A DNA stretch of 64,000 nt from Vanessa cardui (taxonomy: Eukaryota > Arthropoda > Insecta > Lepidoptera > Nymphalidae): positions 7,316,001-7,380,000 of the forward strand of contig NC_061143.1 of NCBI RefSeq assembly GCF_905220365.1, given 5' to 3'. The notes beneath the pieces are model-generated. The model was not told the DNA's origin, searched no databases, and saw only the letters and a program-made list of their open reading frames with translations. The position numbers were made by a program, and so were the translations under genes. Below are positions 1-12,584 of this stretch, piece by piece; position 1 is the first letter of the stretch, and each line of letters starts with the position of its first letter.

Positions 1-97
1 GTATAATTTTACTGTTAGGTATAAATAAAATTCATAATATGATAGTTGAAAATTATTTATTGTTAAAAATTCATTTCCTATTACGCTCTGGCATCAG

Positions 98-3000
98 ATG
101 GCGGGAACGAAGTTTTGTGGTTCTACTTCGAGATTACTTCTGCTGAGCGTTCCGGCTTTCATTATGCTAAGTGGTGAGTTTATATCCAATAAATAATATG
201 ATTATTTATAACAAAGTTATTACGCAAAAACATTATTATTACGGAATATACTTTGTTGGATTCAATTTGATTTCGTGAAATAGGGTTGCGCTTACGACTA
301 TGCCTATCATTTTTCTGACATCACTATTTACGAAAAAAAAAAATGTACCCATGTTATTACATTTGGTGGCTTCTGATTTCATGTTCAAATATTTAAAACC
401 AATGTTATAACGAAATAGCATGACATCTATTTAATAACGGACACAGATACAATCAGTGAATTTATGATATCTCATAAACTAATCTATTCATGTTACAAAT
501 ATAAAGTGACATCAATAAAACTAGGGCCAGACGTTATACATATTTATAGTTATGACAAAAATATATTATATTGACATATTTCAAAACTAAATTGAAATTC
601 GTTTAACTTAAATACTTCTAAACATTTTAATGCTAATTATTGTAACACAATAGAAGCTTAAAATACGTTTGTCTCATTTTTAATTTCATGTTTTAAAATA
701 CATATTTCATTTGTATATTAATTTAATTTAGTATTGAATTCTAATTTTAAGGTAGTTTTAATTAGTGGAAGTATTTTTTTATGCAATCGGAACAGAATAA
801 ACCTATTTTTTTGCCCTAATAATATTAATCACAAACGAGATGTGCCTTTGGCGTATATTTTCCACAATAAAAATTTAAATTATTTTAATGTGCAATTTTG
901 TTGCCAGACAATAACAATTTTTTTATGGAAATTGAAACATATACAAATAAATGTTGTGTATTTTTTTATTCTACTCCGATTAATTACTCCGCTTACTCTG
1001 AATGTTATGTATACAAATGTATTTATAAAGTTCTTATTTTCGGCGTTTTATTTTTCATGCCATAAAGCGTTTAAAAATATATTATTATTATTAATAAATA
1101 TAAATGTGGACAGACACATCATCAGACAGATCAAATAAAGAATGGATAATTGTAGTCATAATGGTATATACAATTGTACAAATAACGTTTTCGCTTTGAT
1201 AAAATTTCCTTGAATACTCTTCAAACATCATTATTTCTATAACGTTCGTCTTTGGTAGGTAGATAAAGAAAACAAACGGCATGTGTCTTTAATATTTTAT
1301 TCAATTTCTTACCAAGCGGGCCTTCAAGGCATATGTTATTTCACACGTATACAATATGTAAGGGTTCTATTACGTTTAAAATTAAATTGATTTTGAAAAA
1401 AATATTTTTATTAAGATTATGATATCATAACATACGTTAATAGTGTATTAATAGTAGTATTATATGCAATACTTCATGGGTATTGTAAATTTGTGTTATT
1501 TTTCATTTACATTATTTAAAAAAAAAATCAAATATGAATGCCTCAAGGGATTTTTCTACATTACAAATGACATCATTATTATAGAAGAACTGAAAACTTC
1601 TTGCTAGAATTTGAAGTAGTATCCCATGGGTATAGTCCCACCACGCGTTTTTCGCGGATGGAATATTATAGCTTCCTTTCTTGAATTGAGAGGATAAATC
1701 CGTCACAAAACTTTTGAGATAGCAAGGAAATTAAATATAAAAAAAACATTATTCACTTTTGTAATATTTGTAAACAACACTTGAATAGCATTTGTTTAAT
1801 TTGTGTGTTATTGACTTTTTAATTGTAACTTCCATTAATAGTGAAATTATAATATTTGTACTTCGGACCGCGCTTAATATGTAGTTCGGAAGGCGTACCC
1901 GCCGGGAAGTCGGCTTACCAAAGGAGCTTGTACAATTTATTTTCCTAGTGGTAAATTTCTCTCGACGCGACCCGAGCATAAAACATTCACGCGACAACTT
2001 GCGCCTACTTTCCGTGTCAAGTGCTTGCACAGTACCTCAAAGAATAGCAAATCTATTCTTCTTCTTTAAAATAGGTTCGTTTATCAAAGTAAATTATTTA
2101 TAAAATGGGCGTTTGCATTTTTTCAATAATCTATACATTTTTATGAATAAAATATATGGCTGAATTAAAAAAAAAGACAACATTCAATTATAAACATTTA
2201 TTTATATCACTTTTACAGTTGCATAAGTAATAATACGTTGAATTGAATTTAATCAGAGTATCAAAAATTGTATATCAAGTATTTGTAAATGAAAAAAAAA
2301 AAATTTATCCTACATTTCACTTATTTAATCGGATTTAAATTACTGACACAAAAATTCAGACGACAAAATGCATTCATATCTGAAATACGCATCTACAGTC
2401 CTGCACTTTTAGTACATATTTTATTCAACATAACGCCCATAAAGCAACAAAAATTTATAGTCCTACGTGTAGCGACCGCAATATGTGGAACTACACAAAG
2501 AAAATAAAATGAATTATACACGTTAAAAGACGGAATTCGAAAACATTGTTTTAACATCATCGTAAAATTAATTCTATAGACAGATTGTACCATAGGTAAG
2601 GTTGAATAATTATATAAAAAAAGTGAAACAGTTTGTGTAATCAAAGTGTAAATATATTGTTATGTTTATGTTGGATAAATATGATATTTATGTAATCGTT
2701 TAGTATAGAAATATTATCCTAATTTACTTAATTTTTCGCGACAGTATATTCAATACCTTTAATAATAAGTATATTGTCAAGAACTTTTCAATATTTGTTC
2801 GATGTAAGTACCACGCCATCTCTAAAAACGTACGGAAGCTATATGGGCTTATTCTAGTATCCATGAGGGACTCTAAAACCACGTTTATTATTCCTAGAAA
2901 TGACAGCGAAAATATAGAGCAATATTTTACCAAGCGCAATATTTACACTCGCACCGTGGAGAGTAATCAACGCTGCCTCGCCACAAACCTGAATAAATGA

Positions 3001-6000
3001 TCGCACTAACCAATCTTCATCGGAAATGGTATAAACTAATGACGTTAAGGATGCTACATATTAAATGTAATGCACTTAGATGTACTGAGTTACAAAATCT
3101 CTAATACTAAGTCTTTTTTTCCGGTATTCGACAACAAAATGACGAATCCTATTATCACTTATTATAATGTCCTCCAGAACAACTCAAGAATCTTTCGACC
3201 GCGAAAATTTCTTGATGTTTTACTATCTGCACAAAAAATATTACAACGTATGAAATAAGCTCGAACAGATGGAATTTGTATAGGTACACAAGGTTCAAGA
3301 AAATCGACTTCACGAAGTTGCCAAGGAACGAGTGTAGTAAAATACCAACTTTCTAACTTCTACTCAATTTCTTGTCAAAAATGACAGATTTTGAAACAGT
3401 TTCTCGAAGTCTGCATCCGTGTAAGTTAACCAATAGAAAAATGGGATGTTTTATACATTGTAATTACCAGTTATATGATATTCAATTATTCAAGTGGGTG
3501 TATTGTATTCAGTTAAAAGATCCAATAACAGTAATTTATACTCTCATATACTAAACAATGGTGTTTTATAATCAAGTATATTGTTTAGTATAATTTGCTA
3601 AATTTGTTGAGCAATAATTAATTCAGCTCTAGGCTATGTACCATTTACAGTTTAATAAAATATGTATTTGAAAACAATGCAATATATTATGTATTTATCG
3701 TAGTAGCAAGAGCGGCGCTAACAAGACTGTGCATATTTATGTCCAATTTAAATATTATTTAGGAATTCAAAAATTAATATGATGACTATAACTAATTTAT
3801 CAAACTGCAACTGAAATAACAAGAAGATGCGTCTATACAAGAGGAATAATTAAATAAGCTACAAGATATATTCAAACTGTCCAGTAAGTAATGAGTAGGG
3901 TCGATCATAATATTAATGAGATTACCAATTATTAAATATTAATTACACCAATAAATGTATTAGATACCTATAATATTACACATACTATACATACCTTTCA
4001 AAGGCATGTGAAACAAGAAAGCGGATTTTGGTAGATAGCGATATTGAGTAGGGGCTTGGAAAAGCTTAACTGGAAATCGTCTTACTCTATTTATCAGATT
4101 GAACCGCCATCTCGAAAAAAAGGTTAAAAAAAATTATGTGTTCACTCAGCTCTTATGAAACAAAAGACGATTATAAATGATCGAATTAACCAATCTTCAT
4201 TAGAAATGGTATAAACTAATGACGTTAAAGGAAGCTACGTATTACATACAATGCACTCAGATGTAGTTACAAAGTCTCAAAATACAAAGTCTTTTTTTTA
4301 TTTTTACGACATGAAAATGACGATCCTTATTATCACTTATGATGGAAGAAATTATGCTCCAAAACAACTCAAGGGTTTTTTGATGACAATTAATCTTAAA
4401 CACGTATTATCTGCGCATATCTTACTTACTTCTTTTTATTTTGCTTTAAGTTCTATAAATTAAGTCGTACACATTATTTACCTACTTTATGGTCATTGAG
4501 ATATTTAACGAGAAAGTAAAAAAATAAGATATTGAAATTTTCTTCTATCTTGATAAAACTTTTGGAGTTTGTTGATTATTACAGCTCATAAGTGTTCTTA
4601 ATGTGTTTGTATGTTCTATCTGATTCTTATTACCCGAAATGATGGCGCTCGAAGAGAATTCAAGCGCAATGCCATTGTTTTACGCGCCAAACATCGAGAC
4701 ATGACATATTCTTGTGGCCGTGGTTTTCTTTCTATTTACTCAAAGCTATTAAAATAAATAGCAATTAATGTTGACATTACAAAATTAACTAAATCTATAT
4801 CAAACAACGATGCTGAAAATACGTACTCCACAGTTTAAATTCAATCTTCCCTCGTGCAAGAATTTCTTCATCACTGTGTACCGTGATGGAAGAAGGCTAT
4901 AGGCTCATGTAATACCATTTTACTGGTCTAAATTCTTAGCTATTATCCAGGATTTAAACAAATAACTTCATTATCAGCACATGTAACATATTATATGTAT
5001 TTGTATTATTATAGCCACTAGAAATACGAAGCAGTCTATAAATTAGGCCTGATATATGAGTCAATTTTCTACAGAGTTATTTATGCGTATGTACAGCAAT
5101 AATGATGATTATTCTTTTGAAATTTATTCCTTTTTACCTAGGAGCTGTAGTAACGGAGAAGACTCTTAGCTGCTATTGGTGTGGACCACTGGCTGAACAA
5201 GTGCATCGAAGCCAGCGCGCTCCACCATGCGAGGCAATTGATGATCAAGTCACTGTCTGCGATCCCGACTTTCCATATTGCGCAGTGATCGCTACTTCGC
5301 CACGTCAGTAACAAAAATTTATCTTTTTTCAAGGATTATTTAAAATACGTGGAAACACTTTAACGAGTGATCTCATTTAAAATTACTAATAATATCTAAA
5401 TCAATTGCCGGTATCTAGAAATCTTAAAGTAATTGGTATATTATACAATTTTGGTCTGTTATGGTGTTAAATAAAAAAAAATGTAGAGCCTTACGATTAA
5501 CATTGATTAACATCTTGGAAAATTGAACACTCCTTAATTAAATTTGACAATAATACAATTTTCATAAAACAACAAATGTTTCATTCCAGCATATGTCGAA
5601 TCAAGACTCTGCGTCAAACTCTACCAAGACGAATGCTATCCACTTTTCTGCAATTCAACTAAGACATGGAAAATGACGTGCCCATGTCGAGGCGAATTAT
5701 GTAACGGCCATAACACCGAAAGAGAAGACGAAGCTTTTGCCATTCTCGCAAAACTAGTCACTAAGACTAGAACTACCCGGATTAAGAAACGAACGCAACA
5801 AAGCACTGCGAAATTAATTCCCTCAGGAGATGAAAAAACTTTAATCGTCACAAACATATCTGTTGTAGAAAATAATGAGTTAAATAATAATTCAGACCAC
5901 AATATAACAGGTAACGTACAAGTGACTGAAATAATGTTAGGAGATGAACCTGTTCTTCAAGATACGAAAAAAGAAGATGTACCTTCATCGGAAATGTCAT

Positions 6001-6410
6001 CTACATCAGACGGAATTAAAGAAATTGACCGAACAACATCAACTCTTGATAATTCGGACAATAATATAAACACATCGCCAGCATCGAAAGATGTTACGAT
6101 TGCAACCGAAATAACGAAAAGTGAAAAGCTTGTTGATAATATTGTAAAACCGAGTGAAGAATTACCTGCGGCTGAGGCGTTACAGCAAAATACAACCCCT
6201 AAAGGTTCTAGTGAAAAAACAACATTACCGACTACTTTGAGCTACGAAACAACTTATCAAACTACAACTGACGGTGATTCAGAGACCACAACGATGAATA
6301 ATGATAAGAAAAAAAATGGAGGAAACAAAGCATATATTAACATCTATCTTATTTTCGTAACACTTATTCCTTTACATATTTACAAATACTCGTCGTCATA
6401 TTTGCACTAG
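98..6410 (+). CDS. Ly6/uPAR-like secreted or GPI-anchored protein with long Thr/Glu/Asn-rich stalk
   Basis: Three exons join in phase: 98-173, 5142-5303 and 5590-6410 (352 residues). Exon 1 gives a signal peptide (MAGTKFCGSTS, then a Leu-rich core) and ends at a GTGAGT donor one base into a Gly codon. Exon 2 follows a pyrimidine-rich tract ending in AG. Residues about 30-110 carry a three-finger Ly6 cysteine pattern opening with CYWC and closing with CPCRGELCN. I count 11 cysteines in the ectodomain, one more than the usual 10. A low-complexity stretch of roughly 210 residues rich in Thr, Ser, Glu and Asn follows. The last 30 residues are hydrophobic (about LIFVTLIPL) after NGGN, which would suit a GPI-attachment signal. 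Ly6 proteins act at the insect cell surface, for example in septate junctions or channel regulation. Which one this is cannot be told. The domain call is firm and the GPI anchor is inferred. It ends tail-to-tail with CCDC174. Confidence 0.75.
2995..3245 (+). repeat. Diverged repeat, copy A
   Basis: About 250 bp sharing long runs with 4176-4430 in the same orientation, including AACCAATCTTCAT, AAATGGTATAAACTAATGAC, the phrase CCTTATTATCACTTAT or a close variant, and AACAACTCAAG. The copies differ by many substitutions and small indels, so the duplication is old. Family not recognised. Confidence 0.7.
4176..4430 (+). repeat. Diverged repeat, copy B
   Basis: Direct-orientation partner of the segment at 2995-3245 in the same intron. 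It keeps the phrases GGTATAAACTAATGACGTTA and AAAACAACTCAAGG. Either a local duplication or two insertions of one unrecognised dispersed element. Confidence 0.7.
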
Positions 6411-6548
6411 ATAATTTTACGCTTTAATACAAAATGTTGATCTCTGAATTTAGTTTTAAATTGTATTTAATGCAAGAAATGTAAGTAGATTTGTGATATT
6501 CACGTGATATTATTTTTTTGTTAAATTGTCACAGCATATTTTAACACA

Positions 6549-6554
6549 AATAAA
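6549..6554 (+). promoter_or_regulatory. Poly(A) signal of the Ly6-like gene
   Basis: AATAAA about 140 bp after the stop at 6410. TTTATT motifs at 6580-6585 and 6604-6609 would serve CCDC174 on the other strand, so the two 3' ends meet inside the 207 bp between the stop codons. Confidence 0.5.
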
Positions 6555-6617
6555 AATGCAACGTTATTTCTTTCGTATATTTATTTAACCTAATTCATAA
6601 ACTTTTATTTTCCATCA

Positions 6618-9600
6618 TCATTCAAAAGTAAAGTCATAACATTTTGGTAATTGCCTAGTACTCTCTTTGGGTTCTAAGCTCTTAGATCCTTGTGCCATTG
6701 CTTCTCTTAAATCAGATGTAAAAGGTTTTTCTCTTCTGGCTTGTTTTGAAGTAGGGCCATAGTATTCGTATGTGGGAGGTGGTTCGACTTCAATACAATC
6801 TGTGTCGCATTTTCTCTTTTCAGGCATATTTCTTTCCATACTAGAATCTTCTTCATCACTTAATTCATTGTTTATAGGAATAGGATCTTGGGCCCTCACG
6901 AAATTTTTATATTTGACAACTATTTCGTCTTTTTTCGTCGAAAAATATAGACCCTTTTGTGTTGCACTTATATCACCGATAATTGGAGGTGAAGGTACAT
7001 TTACTGGTCTTACGTCAGCCCAAGATTTATTCTTGCTAGTCTCTGAGTCCATTTTATTGCCTCGTGTATCAAAGCTGTACTTTGATTTAACAGAGTTTGA
7101 TGTTTTTGGAGGGGCAAACTCATCATTTCGCTTTGATCTTTGTTGTTCAACATATTCTTCCTGTGTCATTTCTCTAAACTTTTTCACACCAGTGTTAGTA
7201 CCTTCTTTTCCAACATCCCATTCGCGTATGTAAGCTTCACGAAACTTTTGCCTTTCTTTTTCTTTTTCTTCTTTTTTCTTTTCTTCTTCTTCTTTCGCTT
7301 TCTTATCAGCTTCAGTTTTTTGTTTTGTAAGAAACTCCAATAAACATGTCGTAAAATCTTTTTTCTTTTCTGTAACACACATCCAAATTATTTAAGTTGA
7401 ACTTGTTATAACTTAACTTTTAAGAGGTGCAAAAGTCCAACGTCTAAATAACGACGGGATAACAATGTAGGTAAGAATTATTGTTTATATATTATGTACC
7501 ACGCCAAACGTATGACATCAATCTTTTACAGAATAATCAATAAAGAAACAATTCGAAAGGAAACTACAATAATGGACAAATATAAAAATAGTTGCTATTA
7601 TACAAGTTCTTGCCCAAGCAGAGAAAATCTCAAAGTGGACCTTACTCTTTATCTTATTTCACAAAAACATGATTTGCCACCGCAGGATCAAAGACCCTTT
7701 AATTCAAAATATGTTTTAACGTCTAGGGAAGTATAAGGAATTTGAAAAGGGGAATGTTATTAAAAAAAAAATGACTAGACATCATTTTGCTCTGCCGTTT
7801 TTACAAATAACACCAACCTTCAGGATCTTCGGGCGGTAAGCCAGCTCTAGCTCTCTGTCGAGCGCGCGCAGCTGCAACCCTCGCCGCTATTAGTTCGTCC
7901 CGTTTCTTCCGTATCTCCTCTGCCTGTTCTTGAGCCCGCAAAGTATCCTGCCTTCGCTTTACAAGCTCTTCCATTTGCTTGCGGCGCTCTGTTTCGTCAG
8001 TACTAAAGGCATAGTAACCGACACCATGAATTCTTGCCTCTGTAAAAAAATATTTACTCAATTATAGTTGAAGTGAACTGATACAACATTAGAATCAAAA
8101 AGCAAAAAAAAAATACATACCATCAAAAAGTATATCTTGGTAATGGATATCCTTATCCTTGGCTAACAGCTCTCTCTCTTGTTGTTCCCACTTATCCCGC
8201 AATGATTGTAGGTAGTCATTTGTCTTTTGCACTAAAAATGGTTTCTCCGGCTGTTGGGGAGGTTCTGGTACCTAAATAAAATACATATTTTTTGTATTAC
8301 AAGAAATCTTTAACTGGTATACAAAAAAATATTCTTAACAAGTCTTATTCTTAAAAAGTCTCTAAAAGTAAACTTAAATTTATTTTAATAAGCCATCTAG
8401 AATAAATACAAGTATTGTTTTATACAAAAAAAAATTACTTGCATTATTTATTCATCATCAAATCAAATCAAATCAAAAAGTTATAATTACCTGTTTATCC
8501 AAATCCTCATCCTTAGTTGCATTTGTCATTGCCTTCATGAGTTCCTCATCTCTCTTTCTATAATGCTCCAAATCAGATTTAAGACATTTTCGTGTTCTGC
8601 CGAGGAAGTCAGTAAATTCAGTCCTGTGAATTATTAGAATATAAAATTAAATAACTTTTATCACAACAATTAAATCTTGCACTGTTTTTATGACATTCAA
8701 GTAGTAATACTGTTAATTTATTCTTTTGGATAAAAATATATGATTCATCATGATTTATCTATTATGTTTACGTTAAAAATAATATATATAATTCTTAACT
8801 TTTATGTTCTACTGACTAATTTCAGACACGGTGACTATATCATAATATAGTGGAACAAGTGCACTTTATAGTTTATTACTCTCATAATTCATAAATGTAC
8901 AATAAGTATGAAATGAACAATTTTTAAATAAACTTCAAAAATTCAAGTGTAAAATATTAAATAAATATCAAATACATACCATTGACTATCATCATCCTCA
9001 AAGGGTAATATTTCTTCTGATTCTTCTGATTTGGGTTCAGGTTTTGATAGAACTTCTTGTTTCTTCCCCTTGAAGTCTACCAAGAAATTACTAGCTAGTT
9101 GTGAGTTACCTACACCTTCAGATAAATGCTTATATAATTCAGCTTTCTTTTCCAATGCAGATCTTTAAAAAAAGGTTAAATTATATTTTAAAAATCCATA
9201 GTGACAAACTATATTATATATATACATTAGCATCAAATCAAATAGGAAATCTTTCAGTAATTCATAAACTTCATGGGATATACATTATAGCTATCAAAAT
9301 AATAAAAAAAAATTAGCTTATTTATCAAATACCAATATAATAATATATATATAATATGTTTTTATTTCACTAATTTCCATGCTATTTCAAGGGATAGCAT
9401 GGAAAAATTGGAGTATTGACTTATTCTGTGTCACATTTGAAAAGTATTTTTTTAGTATTGCAAAAACATGAATGTATATAACATAAAAGATAATTCAGAT
9501 ATCCATATTTTGTAGAAGATTACATTAAAGATAAAGGAGAGAAAAATCCAAATACGAAGAGTAAAAAGTCTTATGACTATAGATTATCAGACTGCAGCAC

Positions 9601-10091
9601 TGGCATACTTACTGAGACCTAAGGCATCTTACTAATTTGAGCTACCCAAATTGTTAAATATTTCATCACCAATGTATCTAAGTATCTATATGAACAACAT
9701 TATAATTCTTTAAATTTGTTACTTACTTTGACCTTCGACAAGCCTCAAACTCTTCAGCATCTACAGCTCTTAAATTATCTTTTAAACTTTTTTTTGTGGG
9801 GTTATTCCCTTCGTCTTTATTCTTTTTGTTTTCAGATTGTGAAGGTTTAAAGTTATGCTCTAAATTATGCTGCGGTAGATGTTTCTTTTCTTGTATTTCT
9901 TCTTGTTTTTTAAGTAATTCTGCCTTTAAGCTTAATAACTATAACAAAAAAACCTCAAGATATTAAATAACTCTTAATTACTTACGATACGTATTTGGTA
10001 AAGGTACATAGGTAGGTATAGGCTTATTATCAAGATTTTTACTTACTGTCGATTTATTAAACAATATTTTCTTTTCTTTTTGTTCGTTCAT
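6618..10091 (-). CDS. CCDC174: CCDC174-like coiled-coil protein
   Basis: Seven exons in phase on the minus strand: 10047-10091, 9727-9938, 8980-9162, 8491-8623, 8121-8271, 7818-8039 and 6618-7369 (565 residues). Hallmarks match vertebrate CCDC174 in order: an N-terminal LSLKAELLKKQEE helix, the central GRTRKC motif (GRSRRC in vertebrates), HGVGYYAFSTDE, and YIREWDVGKEG near the C-terminal third. Long Lys/Glu-rich coiled coils lie before the last of these. In other animals it is a nuclear protein linked to mRNA processing and exon-junction factors; that role is family knowledge. The intron after 7818 uses a weak GTTGGT donor. An AUG at 7382 in front of the last exon is part of the acceptor region and not a start. 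The gene faces Ubc6 head-to-head across 2.5 kb. Confidence 0.9.
9374..9405. repeat. Short perfect inverted repeat in a CCDC174 intron
   Basis: Arms TTTCCATGCTAT (9374-9385) and ATAGCATGGAAA (9394-9405) with an 8-base loop. It can form a 12-bp hairpin in the intron between the CCDC174 exons at 9727-9938 and 8980-9162. No terminal repeats of a known element were recognised around it. Confidence 0.6.
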
Positions 10092-10699
10092 TTTGGAGAT
10101 TACGTATATAAATTTAATGGAAAGAAATATACGTCTTTAAAAATGTAGTGTAATTATTTATATTTATCTTAGATAATAACATTACACATATAAGAGAAGT
10201 AGTTTTAATAATAATACCATAAAATTACTAAAATTGTTCATCAACTTAATAATAAAAAAAAACTACATTAGCTATATACTATATAGTAGTTGGGATTTGG
10301 GTTTTAGAATTTTAGATACATTATTATATTTGTACACTGACCATAGATATAAAACAACAATATGATCAAAATATGGTTATGTACACCGTCAATTGTCAGT
10401 TGTCAGCTGTCTGCCATTTAAATACCATAATGATTTACCTCATTATTACAAAATAAAAAAATAAACTTTATTCAACAAAGACTCGTTACTCTTACTTATT
10501 AATCCTCAAAATTTAATTTTGAAAATGATGAAAATAATTTATTATGGCGTAATTAAGTTACTGATGCAAGCGAAACCAATGACTAATGAGAGAAAGCAAT
10601 GTTTATATCAAAATGTATCAAATGATTTATTTTTATTTTACGACATGACAAATCATTCAGGTTAATTCAATAAAGAATTGAACCAAGATAGTAATCTTC

Positions 10700-11460
10700 A
10701 GGGACTGTAGATTAACCATAGCACTGAAAGTTCTGAAGATCGGAAGTAGCTGCGAGCTGCTAAATCTAGTCCATTTCAAGCCCCAAAATGCATAAGTTAA
10801 ACGCTAAAAAATACCATTTGTCGTATCTCTACAATTTGAGAACATTCCGATATCAGCTAGTATCGTTGGCGTTGATATTTTGAAGCTCGTTTAATTTCGC
10901 GGTCAATTGGAAGGCAAAGCCAAATTGGCAAAAAAAGTTGGAGTGCTGACCAAGGCAAGACAGTATTTCATGTCGGCCAATCGCCCTAAGATTTTACAAG
11001 GCGCAAATTCGAAACCGAGTACTGCTCTTACCTCTGAAAGGGTGCTCCCCAGTATCCAACGCAAAGTGGCTTGAATTATTGACGGTCGCCTACAATATCG
11101 ACGAAGTTCTTTCTGATCTGCTTGATTCTTTGGCTTTGTGTAGAGAAATGCTGAATTTCACCTACGGACATCTCGTCAAAATACCAACTTTCACCCGTAT
11201 AAAGGTGAAACACATCTAGGTGAGATGTCCACAAATCCACAACAGCGTGATTTTTAGACATTTTTTGCCTAGCACAACGATTCTGTCGAGCCACCTTTCG
11301 CCGGTGGTTTTCCAAACCGATATGACTCGGGAACCTTCAAGATAAGAGTGTGCACTTTCCGGCCGGACCAACGCACCTGCAAGCCCCCTAGTTTTGCAGA
11401 TGTTCATGGTCGGTTGGTGATAGTCACTATTTATCAGGTGTACCTCCTATTCTTTTGCCA
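10700..11460 (-). repeat. Degenerate dispersed repeat, retroelement-tail-like
   Basis: A locally GC-richer block in AT-rich intergenic DNA. Read on the minus strand it resembles tail sequences that recur near lepidopteran non-LTR elements, including phrases such as GTGCGTTGGTCCGGCCGGAA and CTGGGGAGCACCC. No frame is intact beyond about 80 codons. The class assignment is recalled and uncertain; that it is a relic is clearer. Confidence 0.4.
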
Positions 11461-12110
11461 TCTATCAAATAAAGAATAGCTTCTTCAATGCCATGGTGAG
11501 ATAGATTTGCATTTTGCGGATCGACGCAAACCTTTTACCCGAATAAATTTTTTTCAGACAATCTTTTATTCATTTTAACATGTGTTTTGTACTTTTTTTT
11601 CGCTGAAATGCATTGTACAACTACTTAACAATTAAGTAATAACTAACATAAATAACAAATAACTTTTATTGCAAAAACATTTTTTTTTTTGTGAAATAAA
11701 TTTCTTGTGTGTGATCCTTAATTTGTTGCTCTATTTACCATACTATACCATACCATCAACCATTTCCTGAACAACGTCCCACCCGATTCGACATGCACAT
11801 TCAACCGAGCTCTATACGTCTATCTTACTAATTTTTTTGACGCATAATACTCTAAAAATGATTATGACTTAATTGTAAAGCACGAAGAAAGCTACGAAAA
11901 AGGTTGTTGTAAAAGTTTTCGAATCTCATCGGATAGCCGAGTTATGCTGAAACACAAATTTATCCCTCTTTTCAAGATAGCGGCCTTATAATTCTTCATG
12001 TGAAACATTTATAAAGAAAAATTTATTATTCATAAAAAAAATAATAACTAATGAAACTGATACTCTAAATATTATTGCATAAAACATTCATTATAATTCA
12101 TAACCAAAGC

Positions 12111-12127
12111 TATCGATGGTATCGATA
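12111..12127. promoter_or_regulatory. Paired DRE-like sites (TATCGATG / TATCGATA)
   Basis: TATCGATG at 12111-12118 is followed by a perfect TATCGATA at 12120-12127. In flies TATCGATA is the DREF-binding DRE of housekeeping promoters. The pair lies about 460 bp before the Ubc6 start. Placement suits a promoter but function is inferred. Confidence 0.35.
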
Positions 12128-12584
12128 GTTTTGTGCCATCAACAGTTAGTGATTTTAATACATGATTGTATTGTATTTCTCAAGACATGAAATTATTAGA
12201 CCAAGTACATAAATATATAGCTATATTTAAATATGTTCACTTCAACTTGCGCCAGTAAAATACAGCTGTAATGTTTGCTTAATCCATAGATTCTGTGGCA
12301 TAGACTAATGACAAAAGCATTATAGCCAACCTTAAGAAAACTCATGACACACTTTACAATTGACATCTTCGCATCGCAATGATCTCAGTGGTTTTTTTAA
12401 TGATTTCATGGTCATCCTGACAAACCTTTCATTGGTGGTGACGACGTCTTATTTTGCAAACAAAGAAATATACGCTGATTAAGTTAATTCGATAATATAT
12501 TAAGTAAACACGAGTACATGAGAGCCACCCTTCTCCATAGTTTCCTTTTCTCCTTCGTATAGTGAATTGAGTGTGTGAAACAAA

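Larger units (their letters stand above)
174..5141 (+). other. 5-kb first intron of the Ly6-like gene
   Basis: AT-rich non-coding DNA between the signal-peptide exon and the first Ly6 exon, bounded by GTGAGT and CCTAG. It holds a duplicated segment (about 2995-3245 and 4176-4430) and a small inverted repeat near 3547-3592. The open frames inside are short, Lys/Asn/Ile-rich and lack recognisable motifs. I see no gene in it. Confidence 0.6.
10092..12584. other. Intergenic region between CCDC174 and Ubc6
   Basis: About 2.5 kb separating two divergently transcribed genes. It holds the degenerate repeat at 10700-11460 and a DRE-like cluster near 12111-12127. The rest is AT-rich, with no coding region or RNA gene that I can support. 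Confidence 0.5.

Noticed and set aside
734..1138. 134-codon open frame on the plus strand
   Set aside because: Composition is Phe/Asn/Ile-rich as expected from AT-rich DNA, with no motif or splice context. It lies in the Ly6 intron.
5102..5141. AUG at 5102 as the start of the Ly6-like protein
   Set aside because: The segment is a splice-acceptor tract. A proper signal-peptide exon at 98-173 joins in phase at 5142.
7140..7343. Phe-rich plus-strand frame
   Set aside because: Antisense of the Lys/Glu-rich coiled coil of CCDC174.
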